NCBI GenBank assembly: GCA_022578965.1
Contig: MU400603.1
Location: 62,001 to 126,000 of the forward strand
Source: Xylaria sp. FL1777
Lineage: Eukaryota > Ascomycota > Sordariomycetes > Xylariales > Xylariaceae
Direction: 5' to 3'
DNA: 64,000 nt
The position numbers and the translations under genes are program-made. A model generated the notes under the pieces. It had not been told where the DNA came from. It made no database searches and worked only from the letters and a program-made list of their open reading frames with translations. Positions 10,414 through 22,932 of this stretch are shown here, piece by piece. Numbering within the stretch: the first letter of the stretch is position 1; each line of letters opens with the position of its first letter.

Positions 10414-12104
10414 TTGTGTAGTTAAGTAGGAGGAGTTGTTGATCCATGTTATTCGGTACAGTGAGCTGCGAAAGTAATTGGGATTCCTCCGTCTTCCCCA
10501 CATCCTCTTCTCCGAGTCTTGTCGTGGCTCTGATTTTGGGGTAATAAGTTGGAGAAGCTGTGGGCTCTCTGGATAGGATGAAATAAGAGTATATTTATGC
10601 AGCTACTGTTAGAGCTATGTGTCTTCATGGCGGTGATTATGCATTGGAAGTAAGACCTGCATGTTGTGACACAGTGGCGGCGGAATTGACCTTATCATTT
10701 AGAGCTTCTCCAATTACCTATACATGCGGAAACTCTTTGGTAAAAAGAGGTAGTCGTTTTGCTCACCATGTAATACATCACGTCTTGATTCCTTGCTGAA
10801 ATTCTTCGGGTGATCTAGATCGGGAAGACTCTAGGATGTATTAATGTGGCAAGACTGAGATTGGTCATAAAGTCCGTAGTATGGCTTCGGGTATAATTGG
10901 GTCAGGGGTGCGTGCTGAAAAGGGTATCACGTGATAGTCTCTTTTCCTGTTGTGATAGGCCGGGAAAATGTTAATGCGTTCCGGACGAGGGGTTTTGTGC
11001 AAACAGGTTTAATTGGACTTCTTGTCATTGCCACCAAGACACGTAACGTAACATATTTCATCAACATATGTCAGCCTAATAGTTTGACCAAAAGGTCTCC
11101 TCTTTTGTTCTTCCTTTGATTCTTCAAATCTTAGGATCCATAGACACGGAGCAACATGACAACAGAAAACCTCTGGGTTGCTTCGTTGTTATCATCATAC
11201 CCTGTGTAATTCAGGGGTTCCACCATTATTCAACGCCCCTATTTGCATCAGACCAACATCAGACCAACATCAGATTCCCTTCCGCTTTAGCATTGATCAT
11301 CATGGAGACTATGTTGCTCTGCTGACAACTATGTCCAGTCTGCTCAAGTGAGAGTTAGATCGTGGTACCAAGCTTTCGTTGATGGCGATGCCTACCAACG
11401 AAAGCCAAGGTCCACACTGTTCAGAAAACAGCGCTCACCATAATTGTTCAGCAACGTTCTGAAAATGTCCATCGCGTTTGGGAGATGGCAGTACTTGGAT
11501 TGGGCCTAAGAGGTCATCAATAGTAAGATATTCCATGAAATTACTAATAAGCCAGGCAGAAGCGATATTCCAACACACTCATTCAATACACCACAATCAA
11601 ACTTTTGTTTTTCCCTCATCCCATCATAACCATAAACATCGTTCCAAAGCACAAATAGACTAAAGGAAAAGACCCTGCTCATATCACATCGAGTGATTAA
11701 AGCGCCAGATGAGGCAGGAAATGGGCCGAGTTGTCCAAACCCGTCACATATAACATAAGAAAGAAGAGAAACGACAAGGATGGAAAGATAAAAAGTGAAA
11801 AAACAAAAACACAAAAAAACAAAACGACATTAAAGAAATGAATTCGAGAAGAAGCCGAACCGATGCTGCCGAGATGCAATAGCGCCCCCTTACATCACTG
11901 TGTGTTGGTTGACTGCCGTTGAAGTGACCCCAAATTCAATTAAACCCCGATTAGGTTTAGCGTCGACCTCGCATGAACCGCGTTAGATACCGATATCGGT
12001 ATCTGCGAAGCGCGAACTGAGGCAATCGTGAATTCCGCCGTCGTCCCCTCGGTCGGGCCATACAGGCATGCCCAAGCACATTTTCGCCGGTTGCTCCATT
12101 TGAG

Positions 12105-12516
12105 ATGGAGTACTCCTACTCGAGGCACTTTCAGTCGCCATCAGATGCCAACCTCTATGATCCTCCGTTGGTAGAACCGCCACTAGTAGAATCGTCATTG
12201 GTGGAACCGCCATTGGTAGAACCGCCGTTGGTCCCTAACGTTCACTTTAGCTTCATAGGTCACAGCATCTAGAAGTCCAAGACACTAACCGTTTGTGTTT
12301 TGCTGTTGATTGTTCCATCCACTTACAGCCGCGAATAGCGATCCGTACTCCCGGCCTCGTTCCTCGTCCGACCGCACTCGTGATGTTGACTCGACTCCGC
12401 TCGCAAGAGTGTTGCCCAAAATCGTACCGTTTCCCACATACTGCTCAACCCGGTCTTCGCACATGGCAGCGGGTTCTGTATGCTGCGTCTCGCTTGTGTC
12501 TCTATCTTCAGGTTAG
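12105..12516 (+). CDS. Candidate small repeat protein (PPLVE repeats)
   Basis: Two exons, 12105..12258 and 12329..12516, give 113 residues. The 70-nt intron ends in ACTTACAG with a CTAAC-like branch site, but its donor GTCACA is weak. The N-terminus is MEYSYSRHFQSPSDANLYD, followed by five PPLVE units (one is SSLVE, the last ends in VP) and then a Ser/Arg-rich part. Differences between repeat copies fall largely at synonymous positions (CCG/CCA, TTG/CTA, GTA/GTG/GTC), which favours translation. There is no signal peptide and no known domain. The 3' end is uncertain: another GT..AG intron could replace the last residues. It may be a real orphan gene or a decayed one. Confidence 0.35.
12162..12236 (+). 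repeat. 15-bp tandem repeat encoding PPLVE
   Basis: Five 15-bp units in frame with the candidate gene above. The units differ mostly at third codon positions. Confidence 0.85.
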
Positions 12517-12846
12517 ATCCCAACGCTATAGCAGACCAAGACCACCACCATCACCCGCCGTCTCATAGATCCAGTGCAAGATTCAAAGAATAGAAAGGGT
12601 TAGTGTACGCGGCCTACATACTCATTGCTTCCTTGAGTAGCGACGTCTGATCTTAGGTCAGACATGGCGACGAATGTACTGCGTAACGCACAACGAAACC
12701 AGAGACGATTGAATAAGCCAGCAGGTGAAAGGAGGGGCAAGTTCGGCGAATAACAGGACGCGAAATAATGGTAGAATAAAGTCAACTGCGAGGTTCTCTC
12801 GTAGCAGGTCATGCAAAAGAGGAGAAGGTAGGTGGTCTGTCTGGAC

Positions 12847-12910
12847 TGGTGCCGTCTGGTTTTGGTGCCGTCTGGGTTTGGGGCAGTCTGGGTTGGTGCA
12901 GACTGGATTT
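12847..12910. repeat. 16-bp tandem repeat, four units
   Basis: Four imperfect copies of a G/T-rich unit close to TGGTGCCGTCTGGGTT. The strand is strongly G/T biased over the array. Confidence 0.85.
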
Positions 12911-15900
12911 ATGTGGCCTTAGTTGGTTCTATTTGTGCTGATTGAAGTAATAATCAGAGAACACGACGTATTTAGTTAACACAATGAACAGGAATATAGT
13001 CGGTTTATATACTTTGTGCTTCGTTTTACTTGAAAGGGTGTAACCGTTCTGTTGTAATGTGGTGGTTGTGGTGGTGTTGGTGGTTTCTCCAACCTTTTTT
13101 TTCCGCCTCAGCAATCTTTCGCTCCCTCCGTCAATAGCTCAAGCTGCCCCGCGCGGTTCTGGGGCGCCGCGTGTATGTGTGTGCGGTGGACTTGTCAGCA
13201 CAAAGGTAGAAGACAAGGGCAGAGGGCAGCCGGCAGGGGGGTTAACCGGACCGGGAGGGGTGTGTCTGCGAGATTCTCAATCTTATTCGATCCGCCTTAC
13301 ATCCCAGCCCATCGCATACAAAGTCGCAGGATGACCTTACCTCTGTAAGGAAGCAGGATACCCGTGCCTTATAATCACTCCTATAGGCCGAGAACACACC
13401 TCTTGAGCTGTGTCCGACGCAAATACTACATGCTTCTTCTATTTTCTGTATTACCTATGCTGGGATCATGGCACCTCGGCAGTGTTATTTGGCATGGAAC
13501 AAGCCGTGACTCTCAGGTGGACGTCAATTCATCAGGGACCAGGCTATGACTTTCAGGTAGACGTCAACTCTTGCGAGCCTTCATCCCTTGTGTTCATCTA
13601 TAATGCGCAAAGACTTGCTGTATGTATGGATCCATGGATCCACACATCCACACCCACATGATTGACAGATGTCTAGCTAACCTAACGGAAAGGTGAGAAA
13701 AACTGAACTAGGGTCTGGAATGCGGGTTTCCTGTCGCCTCGAATCCTTGCCCCAGGAAGAATGTTAAGCGTGCGTGGGCTATCCTGGGTTGGGTATAGGA
13801 TGGGACGCAACGCTCTTGTCTCTCCCGTCCGGATGGTAGTATTCGAAACTATGTAGGCTCATATGCGTAGGCAACCATGTCTAGTCTAGTGTTTAATACG
13901 CAGTAAGTATACTAGAGGTTCTAGTATACAAAGTAGCACGCTGGGCCTTGCAAGGGAAGTATTTACGAGTCCGTAGAATGCTAAGATAGATTCTGCATGC
14001 TTGTCAGGCCATTTTGCGGCCGCTTTTGATACACACATGTGCAAAATTTCAATGTCGGAAATTTCCTTTAGGTATTCAGTCCAGGCGCCATGACGATCGA
14101 TCCCAGGGCCCTTGCCAGTTCGGCAGCAGTAGTGTATGCGTACGTGCAAGGAGCTGCTGGTAGTTATCCTTGCCCTTGCAGGTGTCCGCCCATCTGGGCT
14201 GGCGCTGTTCCAGCATCTTCATGGGCTCCAAAGCTAGCCAGAGGTAAAGACTTGTTCTTCTAGCTGGTAATTATTGCACAATGCTAATTATCCCCAAGTT
14301 TGTTCATGATATGTCAAGCAGTCATGGTGTATTTTTAAGACATGCATGCAGGCCTTTAACAGGGTACCTCATCTGGCACATACAAAGGATTCTGGAGTAT
14401 GGGGGCTTCTGTGCCTAGCCTACTATTGAAAGTATAACAGGTAGTATACGTCGGAGAAAACCCCGAGGTCTGAACCCCGTACGCTTTTCGGGGTTAACAA
14501 ATAATGACCCGCGATACGATAGACTACAGAGTTGCGAATACCTATACTGCTGGTTTTGTTATTGATTGATTCATCTAACACTCCACTCCTTCGGTGAACC
14601 AAGTGATGGACTCATTACCTTCGCCCGTTTCTTTCGGGTTAGATAGCATCCGGTACATAATGCCTACCTCCCTGGCATACCTAGCTAGATAGCTTGCTAA
14701 TGCACTCGTGGGGACAACGGCACAGATACAAAATTAAACTTTTTGCCCCCAAGAAACAGTCCAAGAATTGTACAGTACGCTAGACTAATGTAAGGAAGGT
14801 TTTGCTGTGATCTGAAAGGGTTCTAAGAGCAATTGAGTATACGTAGATGACTTCACGAGTGCAAATTTTCGGTGAAGTGTACGCAGTATGCACAGGCTAA
14901 CGCGGATGATCGAAGGGATGGATATGTATGTAATGTCACTTGGCGTAGAGTCTTTTGGCAGGGGGGACAGGACGTTGCGCTTGTGGTCAACATCGATTAG
15001 GCAGATACCCGGGTAACGCAACAATGTTGGATCGGATACCATGACCTACTGCGTAGGTATCCAAACTGATATCCCGCTATCGTCAGAAACGGACAACTGT
15101 ACAGTAGGTAAGGAGGGTTATGGATCTTAGTGTTGCGCAAGGGACTCTACACTACGATAGACTCTCTCAGTCCCTAACCCTAAACCACTTACAAATACTT
15201 CGTTCTAATTGTACTATTGTGACACGTATTCGAGACAATGATTTATCTAATACCATAGTCTTTGAGATAGTATGGCTTATGATCTCATAGAAGTAGAACA
15301 ACAGTCTACTTACCTGATACGGCGACTTAGGGCCCGTTAGTCTTGCTTAAAGAGCGTACTGCGGCTACACGGACTTCGGATACGTCTTTGGTAGGTGGCG
15401 CCCATGGGTCAGGCATCTCTCAATCCTTCACTACCGAACATGAGGTACGGTACTGCTACCAAGATAGTTAACCAGATCAAATTTTTTAAACGAGAAGATG
15501 GCCGAGAATGGCCCTTCTCCGTCTTGTTTCACCTTCGCTGTTGTTTTTCCCTCACCTCTTGGGACTGGGTCTTGGCAATCCATGAGCAGCTGACTTCGTA
15601 CCAGTCCAATTAGGGAAAACCTGGTCCATCATAGCACGGTTGAAACAAGAGCAATTTGCCCTGCGAGTAATATCAAGGAATTAATTCTCCGTGACGTTTT
15701 AATTTCTCACCGCTTGGTGTACATGGAAGTAGAGGACGTTCAGGGACAACGGCAAAAGGCTCTCTTGTCTGGTATAGCGAGTGCTCGCTGGGGACAGGAG
15801 AATATGTCTCGGACAGCCAACGTGTGGCAGAAGTTCACCAACAATACTATGTCTAGCTCAGTGGTCAGCTACTTGAGTCCAAGCCAAGTTGATTGGCACT

Positions 15901-17559
15901 TGGTATGGCGCAAGGGGTGTATGCGCGATGCTATTTGGCGGGTGTGTTGTGTTAACACCAAGTCACAATGCGAGATACCTAACAGTACCTAATACGCAGA
16001 TATAGTAGCAACGAAACTCGGTTGACTAATGCGACCAGGCAGTACTCTTGTTTCAAGCCTGGATGTAAGGTGTCAGCAACAGTTTAACTCGAAACAAACT
16101 AGAACAGTGAGTAAAGAAGAGCTTCATACAGTTAGTACAACACTCTGATCTTCGGTTCTGGAAGATGGGCGGGGCGCAGCACCTGAGCCGAGACGAGGGA
16201 GAATTATCCACATGATCTAGAACCAAGTGCCGACACTAGGTATATCGTACAAGCATCACCACGATCTCGAAGCCGTACGCTACTATATAATAACGGATAC
16301 GATGTACACTAGACTACTTGAACATGCATGGTCGCAGAATCCGGTAACTTACAACCCCAGCATACAAGACAATTTGATCACAGACGAAAACATTTACGGC
16401 TTAGCGAATTGGAAATTACTTGAATAGCACATTACGTATGGAAAGCGGTGAGAGGGCTTTGGAAGGCGGATCAGGTATGAGATCGCCGCTTCGTCAGAGT
16501 TTTGTGTCCGCTACTTTCGTACTTTGGTCGAGTCACTTTGTCTCAGCCCTACCTATGCCTATGCTACAACCCGTAGTCTTGAGGACCAGTACACTACTAT
16601 AGTATAGTATAGATAGTAGCTCGAGATGGGGAAACCCAGTCTAGTGTGGTGTAGCTAGATTTTTCGAGCTGGGCATCTCCATACCAAGACCCATAGCCTA
16701 GACTGCATGCACTACAGTAGTCAGTGAGGCTTAGCATAGAGCTCTCGCGGAAAGTTTAGATACCAAAGATAACCTCCTACCATATATCATAAATATGATA
16801 GCTCGGAAACCACAATGAATGATAAACGTAGAGAATCAAGGAATCATCCATGTATCCAAGAACGTCTTCCCACGTTGTATAGAGAAATTACTGTAAATAG
16901 TACCGGTCACCGAGTTGCAACGTAAGATGGGCTACCCAGTCTCCAACTCAATTTGCTGGTTATACTGAGCCGGGCTTGCTTCCCTACCTATCTATCCAGC
17001 GGTTTACCCATCTACGCTGGTCCCCCTGTCGCTCATCCTCGGATCAGCCAGGGTATCTAGATAGGTACCTACCTAAGGTAGCTAACACATGCAAGGTATC
17101 TTCCAGCCAAAACGCTTACGTCTCTCATTCTCACACCTCGCTGTAGGATGGACGCTGCAGCAGGTCAACATGCCCCCCAGAACCTCCACAGTGGACCCAA
17201 ATCCTAAATGATAGCTACCTCTCATACATACTTACGATGCAGGTTCAATTATTAGCACGTATATATATAGCAATATAAATGTAGCATATGTAGGAACTTT
17301 TTGTGTTAAGTATCATCAGTAGTGGATAGACTAAGAAAAAGTTAATTCTTAGTAAAGAAACATTTGAGATGCTTCCAATAAAATAATGTAGACATATGAT
17401 GTGAACTGATGGTTTAAGCAATCGTTGATTCCAGTGTTTACAGTAGATTGTTCCTCTAAGTATTCCAGGTGTACTCCTACAAGGCACTTCGCCTCTGTCA
17501 GATTCCAGCTGCTGTGAAATGTTACCATCCGGACGATGGCCAACGCGGGGAAGGAGAGG

Positions 17560-17600
17560 TTTTTTTTTCCTTTTCCTTTCCCTTTCCCTTTCCCTTTCCC
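17560..17600. repeat. Polypyrimidine tract, (TTTCCC)n-like
   Basis: Forty-one consecutive pyrimidines on the plus strand, resolving into a CCCTTT hexamer repeat at the 3' half. Such mirror-symmetric tracts can form triplex DNA or act as promoter elements; no gene start is evident beside it. Confidence 0.85.
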
Positions 17601-19850
17601 TGCCTCTCCCTCAAATCACGGTGTCAGGCTAGGTCATCATCAGTCAACTGAGACAATTCTCATGATTGCCACGTCACTCCAGAAAAGAGCACGCCCAGGG
17701 GCATGCAAGGTACTGCTGATAAGCAGGTAATTTTTTCACAGATGTATTTTTTGCACAGCTGGAAGACACTCGTCAGGTTAGCTGAACTACGGCATTCCAT
17801 GGTAGGTTAGTATGAATTTCATTATTGCCCTGGTCAGTCGTAGTTGAATTCCACCACCAGCTTGGAGATGCGCCCATACTGTACGTATAGTAGGTAGGCA
17901 GGTAGATTACGAAGCCCACGAGCAGCATTCTAGAGCGGGAAGTGATTACATCCCTAGTAGCGAAGCACCGTTTTCATACTGTTTGGCCTGGAGATTTACA
18001 TCATTTCCAGTGTAGTGGGCACTACACGATACCTAGGTAGAGTGCCGTATCCTGCAGCTCGTTTACTCAAGCACCAGCCATTAACGCTCCCAATAATCGG
18101 GCAACTACCATGAGAACCGTCCTACTCATTCATGGGCCGATTCCAGAGCTGCGAGATTTTTGCATCTGCACAGCATTCTCAAACGGTCTGCGCAACCGGA
18201 CCATCAAACTACATTTGCTCAACGAACCAGATCATGCATGTATGATGAGTCTATGATTGACTACGCACAGACACGAAGACGCGGGGGAGAAGGGGTTAGC
18301 TAGGCAGCAGAGGCACTTAGCTAGACAGCAAAAGCACTTAGCAAAGAAGACCTCTAGATTCGGATTCGCTCCAGATTTCACGTTTGCGTAGCATCTCAGC
18401 ACTGCCAAGAGGTAAATAACGCCTCAGGGTAGACTAACAGTTGATCGACCCTAGGTCTGCTAGCCACACCACAACACCAGGGAAGGAAACAGGCTATTCA
18501 AAGTACTCAGTAACGCCTGCATGCAGTCAGCAACAAGCGAAGAGCATACGCATATCGCCCCTAAACTCAAAGAGTCGTCTCTTCTGAAACGTCGTGCTTG
18601 AAACGGCACTTTTTGCTAATCAATGAAAATTCTGATGATCAATAATAGGCTGTATAGGTGATGAGATTAGGTGTGTCTAACCCAGACTTGTCGGTAGCGG
18701 TCACCAAGCAGAAGGCTAGATACTGCATACCCATTCTGCTCGACCTCGCTTGATCGATTAAGCTCAGACCCGGCCCCTTCCTCCCTGACCAGGGAGAATT
18801 CTGTACATATTATACCTAGTCAACGAACCGCTGTTTTTTGATGCTGCTCGGCTCGCGTATGCATCTGTCCCTATGGTTATTACATCTAGTCCCACTACTT
18901 GCTTAGTTATCAGCTTTGGTATTATGCATGAAAGCCAATATACTCTAGGGTACCTGGTGTAGCAGCTGCCCGATGCGTTGCTATCTGAATATGAACTACT
19001 AAGTAGATGTGTGTGTGTCTGGCAATGCTACATCAACTATTACTCATCCACCTTGTCTGGCCATGTAGGGCATGGCATGTACCTACTTTAGTGTATGCGT
19101 ACAGCGACTGATCTACTTGAACGACCCGCTTGAATGACGCGACCCTCCCAACAAGCTGGAGAGTTAACGGCCCGTCACGGAGAGTTGCAATTTACCTGTA
19201 TCTTCCTTCATATGTAAGCTGATATTAACTTCATCTCTCTGGCTGGCTGCAACTACACTACCCTATGTCATATGATACATGGAGGCTATGCTGCAAGTCT
19301 TTCTACAGTAGGAACAAGTGGAAGATCGACTAAGCAAACTCGAGATTAGCCTCTTACATCATGTATTGTTGTTTGCCTAGTTGTGCTTGCTGGCCGTGAG
19401 CCGAGTTAAGGCACCCATCATTGCCGACAACGTGATGTGCATGCAAGATAATACAACATGCATAGTAGGCCATGAACGAATCTTGCGCCCTACACTAGCC
19501 TAAGACAGCCGATCCCCTGAGACCATACTATCATTTTACGTATTCGCCTTCTCATCCTGCATTCAGTGCTAACATATCCCCTGCGTCGAGGGACGCGCGC
19601 GAAGCGGCAAGAAGAGCGGCCCTTGGTTTCTGCTTGGCATCTTGCCCTTAGCGGGCACAGGTGTGGATGAACGTGTAAATCTTTAACGATGTGATTCTCG
19701 ATGTACGATTCACCATAAGAATATACCGTCGTGATACCATACGGATGATTACGAGTGATTACGAGTGATGCTGTGGCTGCTTTGTCAGGGTAGGTTTGAA
19801 TTATTCGTGTGCTGATGTTGAGCCTCTATCTACTACCGCCACGTAAATGG

Positions 19851-19870
19851 TGAGTTGAGTTGAGTTGAGT
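19851..19870. repeat. (TGAGT)4 microsatellite
   Basis: Four perfect copies of the pentamer TGAGT in the gene-poor tract. Confidence 0.85.
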
Positions 19871-22260
19871 TTGGTATAGGCCCGGTACTAGATCCAAGCC
19901 ACAGAGGTGGTGTGATTCCCAACCGGCGACGAGCGCTCGGTTATCTACGCACCTAGCGATGGTGCCGGAGCCTTGCTGCTCTTTTGGACAGCTCTGCAGC
20001 CGGGTTCGGAGGCATATATCCTAAAAAGGTAGTTTAAGTATAGAATTCATAATTAGAAAAACTTAATTAAGGGATGAGAGTTCCACTCTTTACGCAGTAT
20101 ACCCTACTTAATAGTATGTCCGTCACTCAAACGTGTACACTAAGGACAATACGTTCCACCTACGCAAGGCACAACCTACGTATAACAGGGGGGTCCAACC
20201 AAATTTTCTACGCGTGCACAGGCTACCTATCTAACTCTTCATTGCACAACAGTGTTAAACTGTCCGATGACTTGTAAATAACCACACGACTGAATCTTCA
20301 ACAGTGGTGATGCGACTGCACCTCGGATTCCGAAATGTTGATCTTCATCCCCGGCCTCGACACTCAGTACGTACGCGGTACGAGGTAATATTTCCTACCG
20401 GTAAGATGGCACGAGTATCACCGATTTGCTGGAGGTGAGCACTCAAACACTGGTACGATACCACCCTGATCAGCGGTAGCGTAGATCATGTAGCGGCTCG
20501 ATCTGCGCTAGCTACCCAGAGTAGTCATCTGATGCTTATGCAGGGATTCAGTTTACGCAAAGTCTACGCAGTAGTGTACAGATCTGTAAGATGCCCCGTT
20601 CAGGTAGGTAATTGCATGTTGGCTGTGGCAGAACAATCTGCACCTGTGCAGTCAATGTACCTAATACAAAGTGCTGAAAAGTATCGCACAGCCTCATCGA
20701 TCACGCGAGTATGCAGCAGTATCCCTACATGAGAAATCCAAATGGGAGATGGCGAGAAATGGGGTGCATAGGTGTATGCAGGATGTAATTGTTTACGGGA
20801 GCTTTCGGAACGGTCGATGTTTGAGTGGCGGTGTCCAATGCTGGAAACTTTCCAGCCCAGCCTTACAGGTTTTGTTGCAGGTTGAAGAAGTTTTGGTAAG
20901 ATCAACTCAAGCACGAAACGTTTATGACGCATAACGAGATTTAGGCTCAATCAAGTTAATCTAAACAAGAGATTTCGGGCCTCAGAGTACTTTTAATGTC
21001 CCGATTAACTTAGGTAGGTTTATCTACGACCTTACACTGCCGGTATTTGAGGTCATGTATAATATACCATTACTAGAAAGGCAACACTAGCAGCAACTAA
21101 ACTTTGAGACCTTATTACTAGCAAAATTTTTACTGTTTATCGAACATATATACACCAAAAAGTACTGCGATCAATATCTGTCCTATTTTTTATTCACTGT
21201 AGTTGGTCTAAGGGCGTATTGTGGCTTTCTCCACTCTCGACACAAAAGTCCCTAGGCACCCATCAATTAATTGTACGCTTGAAGACGAGGCAGCGGTAGC
21301 TATGTAGATATTAAACGGATGCTATAGTTTTGATTTCAGCATTACAGGTAAGTCAATAAGTTACCTGAACAAAGTACGGGACAACTAACAGCCTCGGGAG
21401 TAGCAGGGGTCTCAATCAAACACCCGCGCTTAGTCAATCGTGAATGCATGCCGAAAAATTACAGGGTAAACTATTACCCTTCGGACTCAGGCAGGTAGTT
21501 ACAATCTAATAATGATATGCGCATATCAAAATCTATGAATTCAACTGATTATAATAGAAATACTACGGCATTCTCGCTGGTTTCGAAATGTTGGGCCTCG
21601 TAGTATTGTATGTGCTCGTTGACCTTTCTAACCGGGTCGGAATACTTGTCGCATCATGTTTATAATCGAAAGTAACGAAAATGGATTCGCTAATATGCCT
21701 GGCACACATGCTGATAAGTATTACTTTGGCGTGAGCAACTTTTCCCTCCTAACTTTCAATTCTCAGCTACCAAAACGGAATTGTATTACGCCTCGAGTGT
21801 ATTGAGTCTACGAAGTAGGAGAGTTGAATTTATGATGATCTTCGCTTGTGAGGAGATACCTAAGATTATGCCTGGTTACTCGTTTCAATCATCACATGAC
21901 CACTCCCAAAGCCTTTCCTCACCTATTCACTCATGGTAAAGCGAAGAGACATACCAATGAGAGCTATTGTTAAGGCCTACTACCTGAAGTCGCTAGACTT
22001 TCCCCTTACTCTCCTCCAAGAACCACATAGATATCTATCTCACCTATTATCTATTAAGACCTGTGGACGATCACTGCTAGCTGCACTATCAAACTTACGT
22101 ATGAGACAACAATTATACTCTATACATTTTAACATAAGGAAGTAACCTTAGCTATGTTTAACCTCACTTAACACAGTTACTTTATTTCAACTCAAGTTCA
22201 ACTGATTGCTTTAACTGCACCCGTTTCAACAAAGCTTATAGTTGTAATTAAGTAAGAGTG

Positions 22261-22265
22261 AAAAA
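22261..22265 (-). terminator. RNA polymerase III terminator (T5)
   Basis: On the minus strand a run of five T lies about 24 nt past the 3' end of tRNA-Met. It is the first run of four or more T after the start of the upstream tRNA-Pro. Confidence 0.7.
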
Positions 22266-22288
22266 TTAAGCAAATAAAGAAGAGAATT

Positions 22289-22390
22289 TGTCCTCGGTGA
22301 GGCTCGAACTCACGACCTTTGGATAGCCCGACCTTAGATCGGATCATACGAATATGAGACCAACGCTCTAGCCAACTGAGCCACGAAGAC
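22289..22390 (-). tRNA. tRNA-Met (CAU), elongator type, with intron
   Basis: The acceptor strands GTCTTCG and CGAGGAC pair fully (one G-U). The D arm GCTC/GAGC, anticodon loop with CAT, variable AGGTC and T arm GTGAG-TTCGAGC-CTCAC are all visible. An intron of about 28 nt sits one base 3' of the anticodon, the canonical place. G1-C72 and an ordinary T loop argue for the elongator, not the initiator. One T-T mismatch closes the anticodon stem. It lies 30 nt downstream of tRNA-Pro on the same strand. Confidence 0.95.
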
Positions 22391-22420
22391 TTGTCGTGAA
22401 TGCTAACATCCACGCAGGAT

Positions 22421-22511
22421 GGGCTTGGCCGGGGATTGAACCCGGGACCTCTCGCACACTTTGCTCTCGGGTTTACCCTAAGCGAGAATCATACCACTAG
22501 ACCACCAAGCC
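22421..22511 (-). tRNA. tRNA-Pro (AGG), with intron
   Basis: The acceptor GGCTTGG pairs perfectly with CCAAGCC. The anticodon stem CTCGC/GCGAG encloses the loop TTAGGGT after removal of a 19-nt intron, giving anticodon AGG. The T arm is CCGGG-TTCAATC-CCCGG. No T-run separates it from the tRNA-Met gene downstream, so it could be transcribed together with it. Confidence 0.95.
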
Positions 22512-22932
22512 GCCCGATGGTGGATCACTCGGCCGACAATCTCACTCATACCATCTGACTCGAGTTGGGCCAAAGCTGGAGCTTCATTCACTTGCGTGTG
22601 CTACTTCATAGCTTAGACAGGAGGGAGAGGAGCGGGAGAGAACTATAATTAGTATGAGGTGAAGGGTAGTATTTCTGTCAAATTCAAGAGGGCTTGATGG
22701 TAAATGCGGAAGAAGTTCATACTGCTCTAGTTTCTTGCGGCAAGCTAAAAGGGGCAGGTCTCACAGCTTTCTTGCCTCAGCTCTTTCGTGTGAAAATAGT
22801 GGTATTTTCAAGCGGCATGAAAATAATAGATCACTACCAAGCTAAGTAGCGCCTTCAAAGAGTCCGTTTGAACAGTGTCATTCGAAAAATTTGAATATAG
22901 CGTTAGCAAGAAGCAACTTGTATTGCTCAGAG
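22512..22932. other. Intergenic, upstream of the tRNA pair
   Basis: Separates the tRNA pair from the 3' end of the secreted-protein gene. Nothing recognisable; RNA polymerase III promoters of the tRNAs are internal. Confidence 0.55.

Larger units (their letters stand above)
10196..12104. other. Promoter and intergenic DNA
   Basis: Upstream region of the alpha-glucuronidase gene. Beyond the sites listed separately I see nothing coding that I can support; short open frames lack recognisable content. Confidence 0.55.
12517..22288. other. Gene-poor tract of about 9.8 kb
   Basis: On both strands I find only short open frames without recognisable motifs, plausible splice chains or compositional support. 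The tract holds microsatellite and tandem repeats (listed separately), many short direct repeats, and a two-unit CCCTAA match at 15172-15183 that is too short to call telomeric. No transposase, reverse transcriptase, rRNA or long terminal repeat is visible. It may contain unannotated non-coding RNA genes or fully decayed sequence. Confidence 0.5.

Noticed and set aside
15172..15183. CCCTAACCCTAA, telomere-like
   Set aside because: Only two units inside ordinary sequence; expected by chance or as a minor internal repeat.
15850..15890. TAGCTCAGTGGTCAG, a good tRNA A-box
   Set aside because: No B-box/T-arm within the proper distance and no acceptor pairing.
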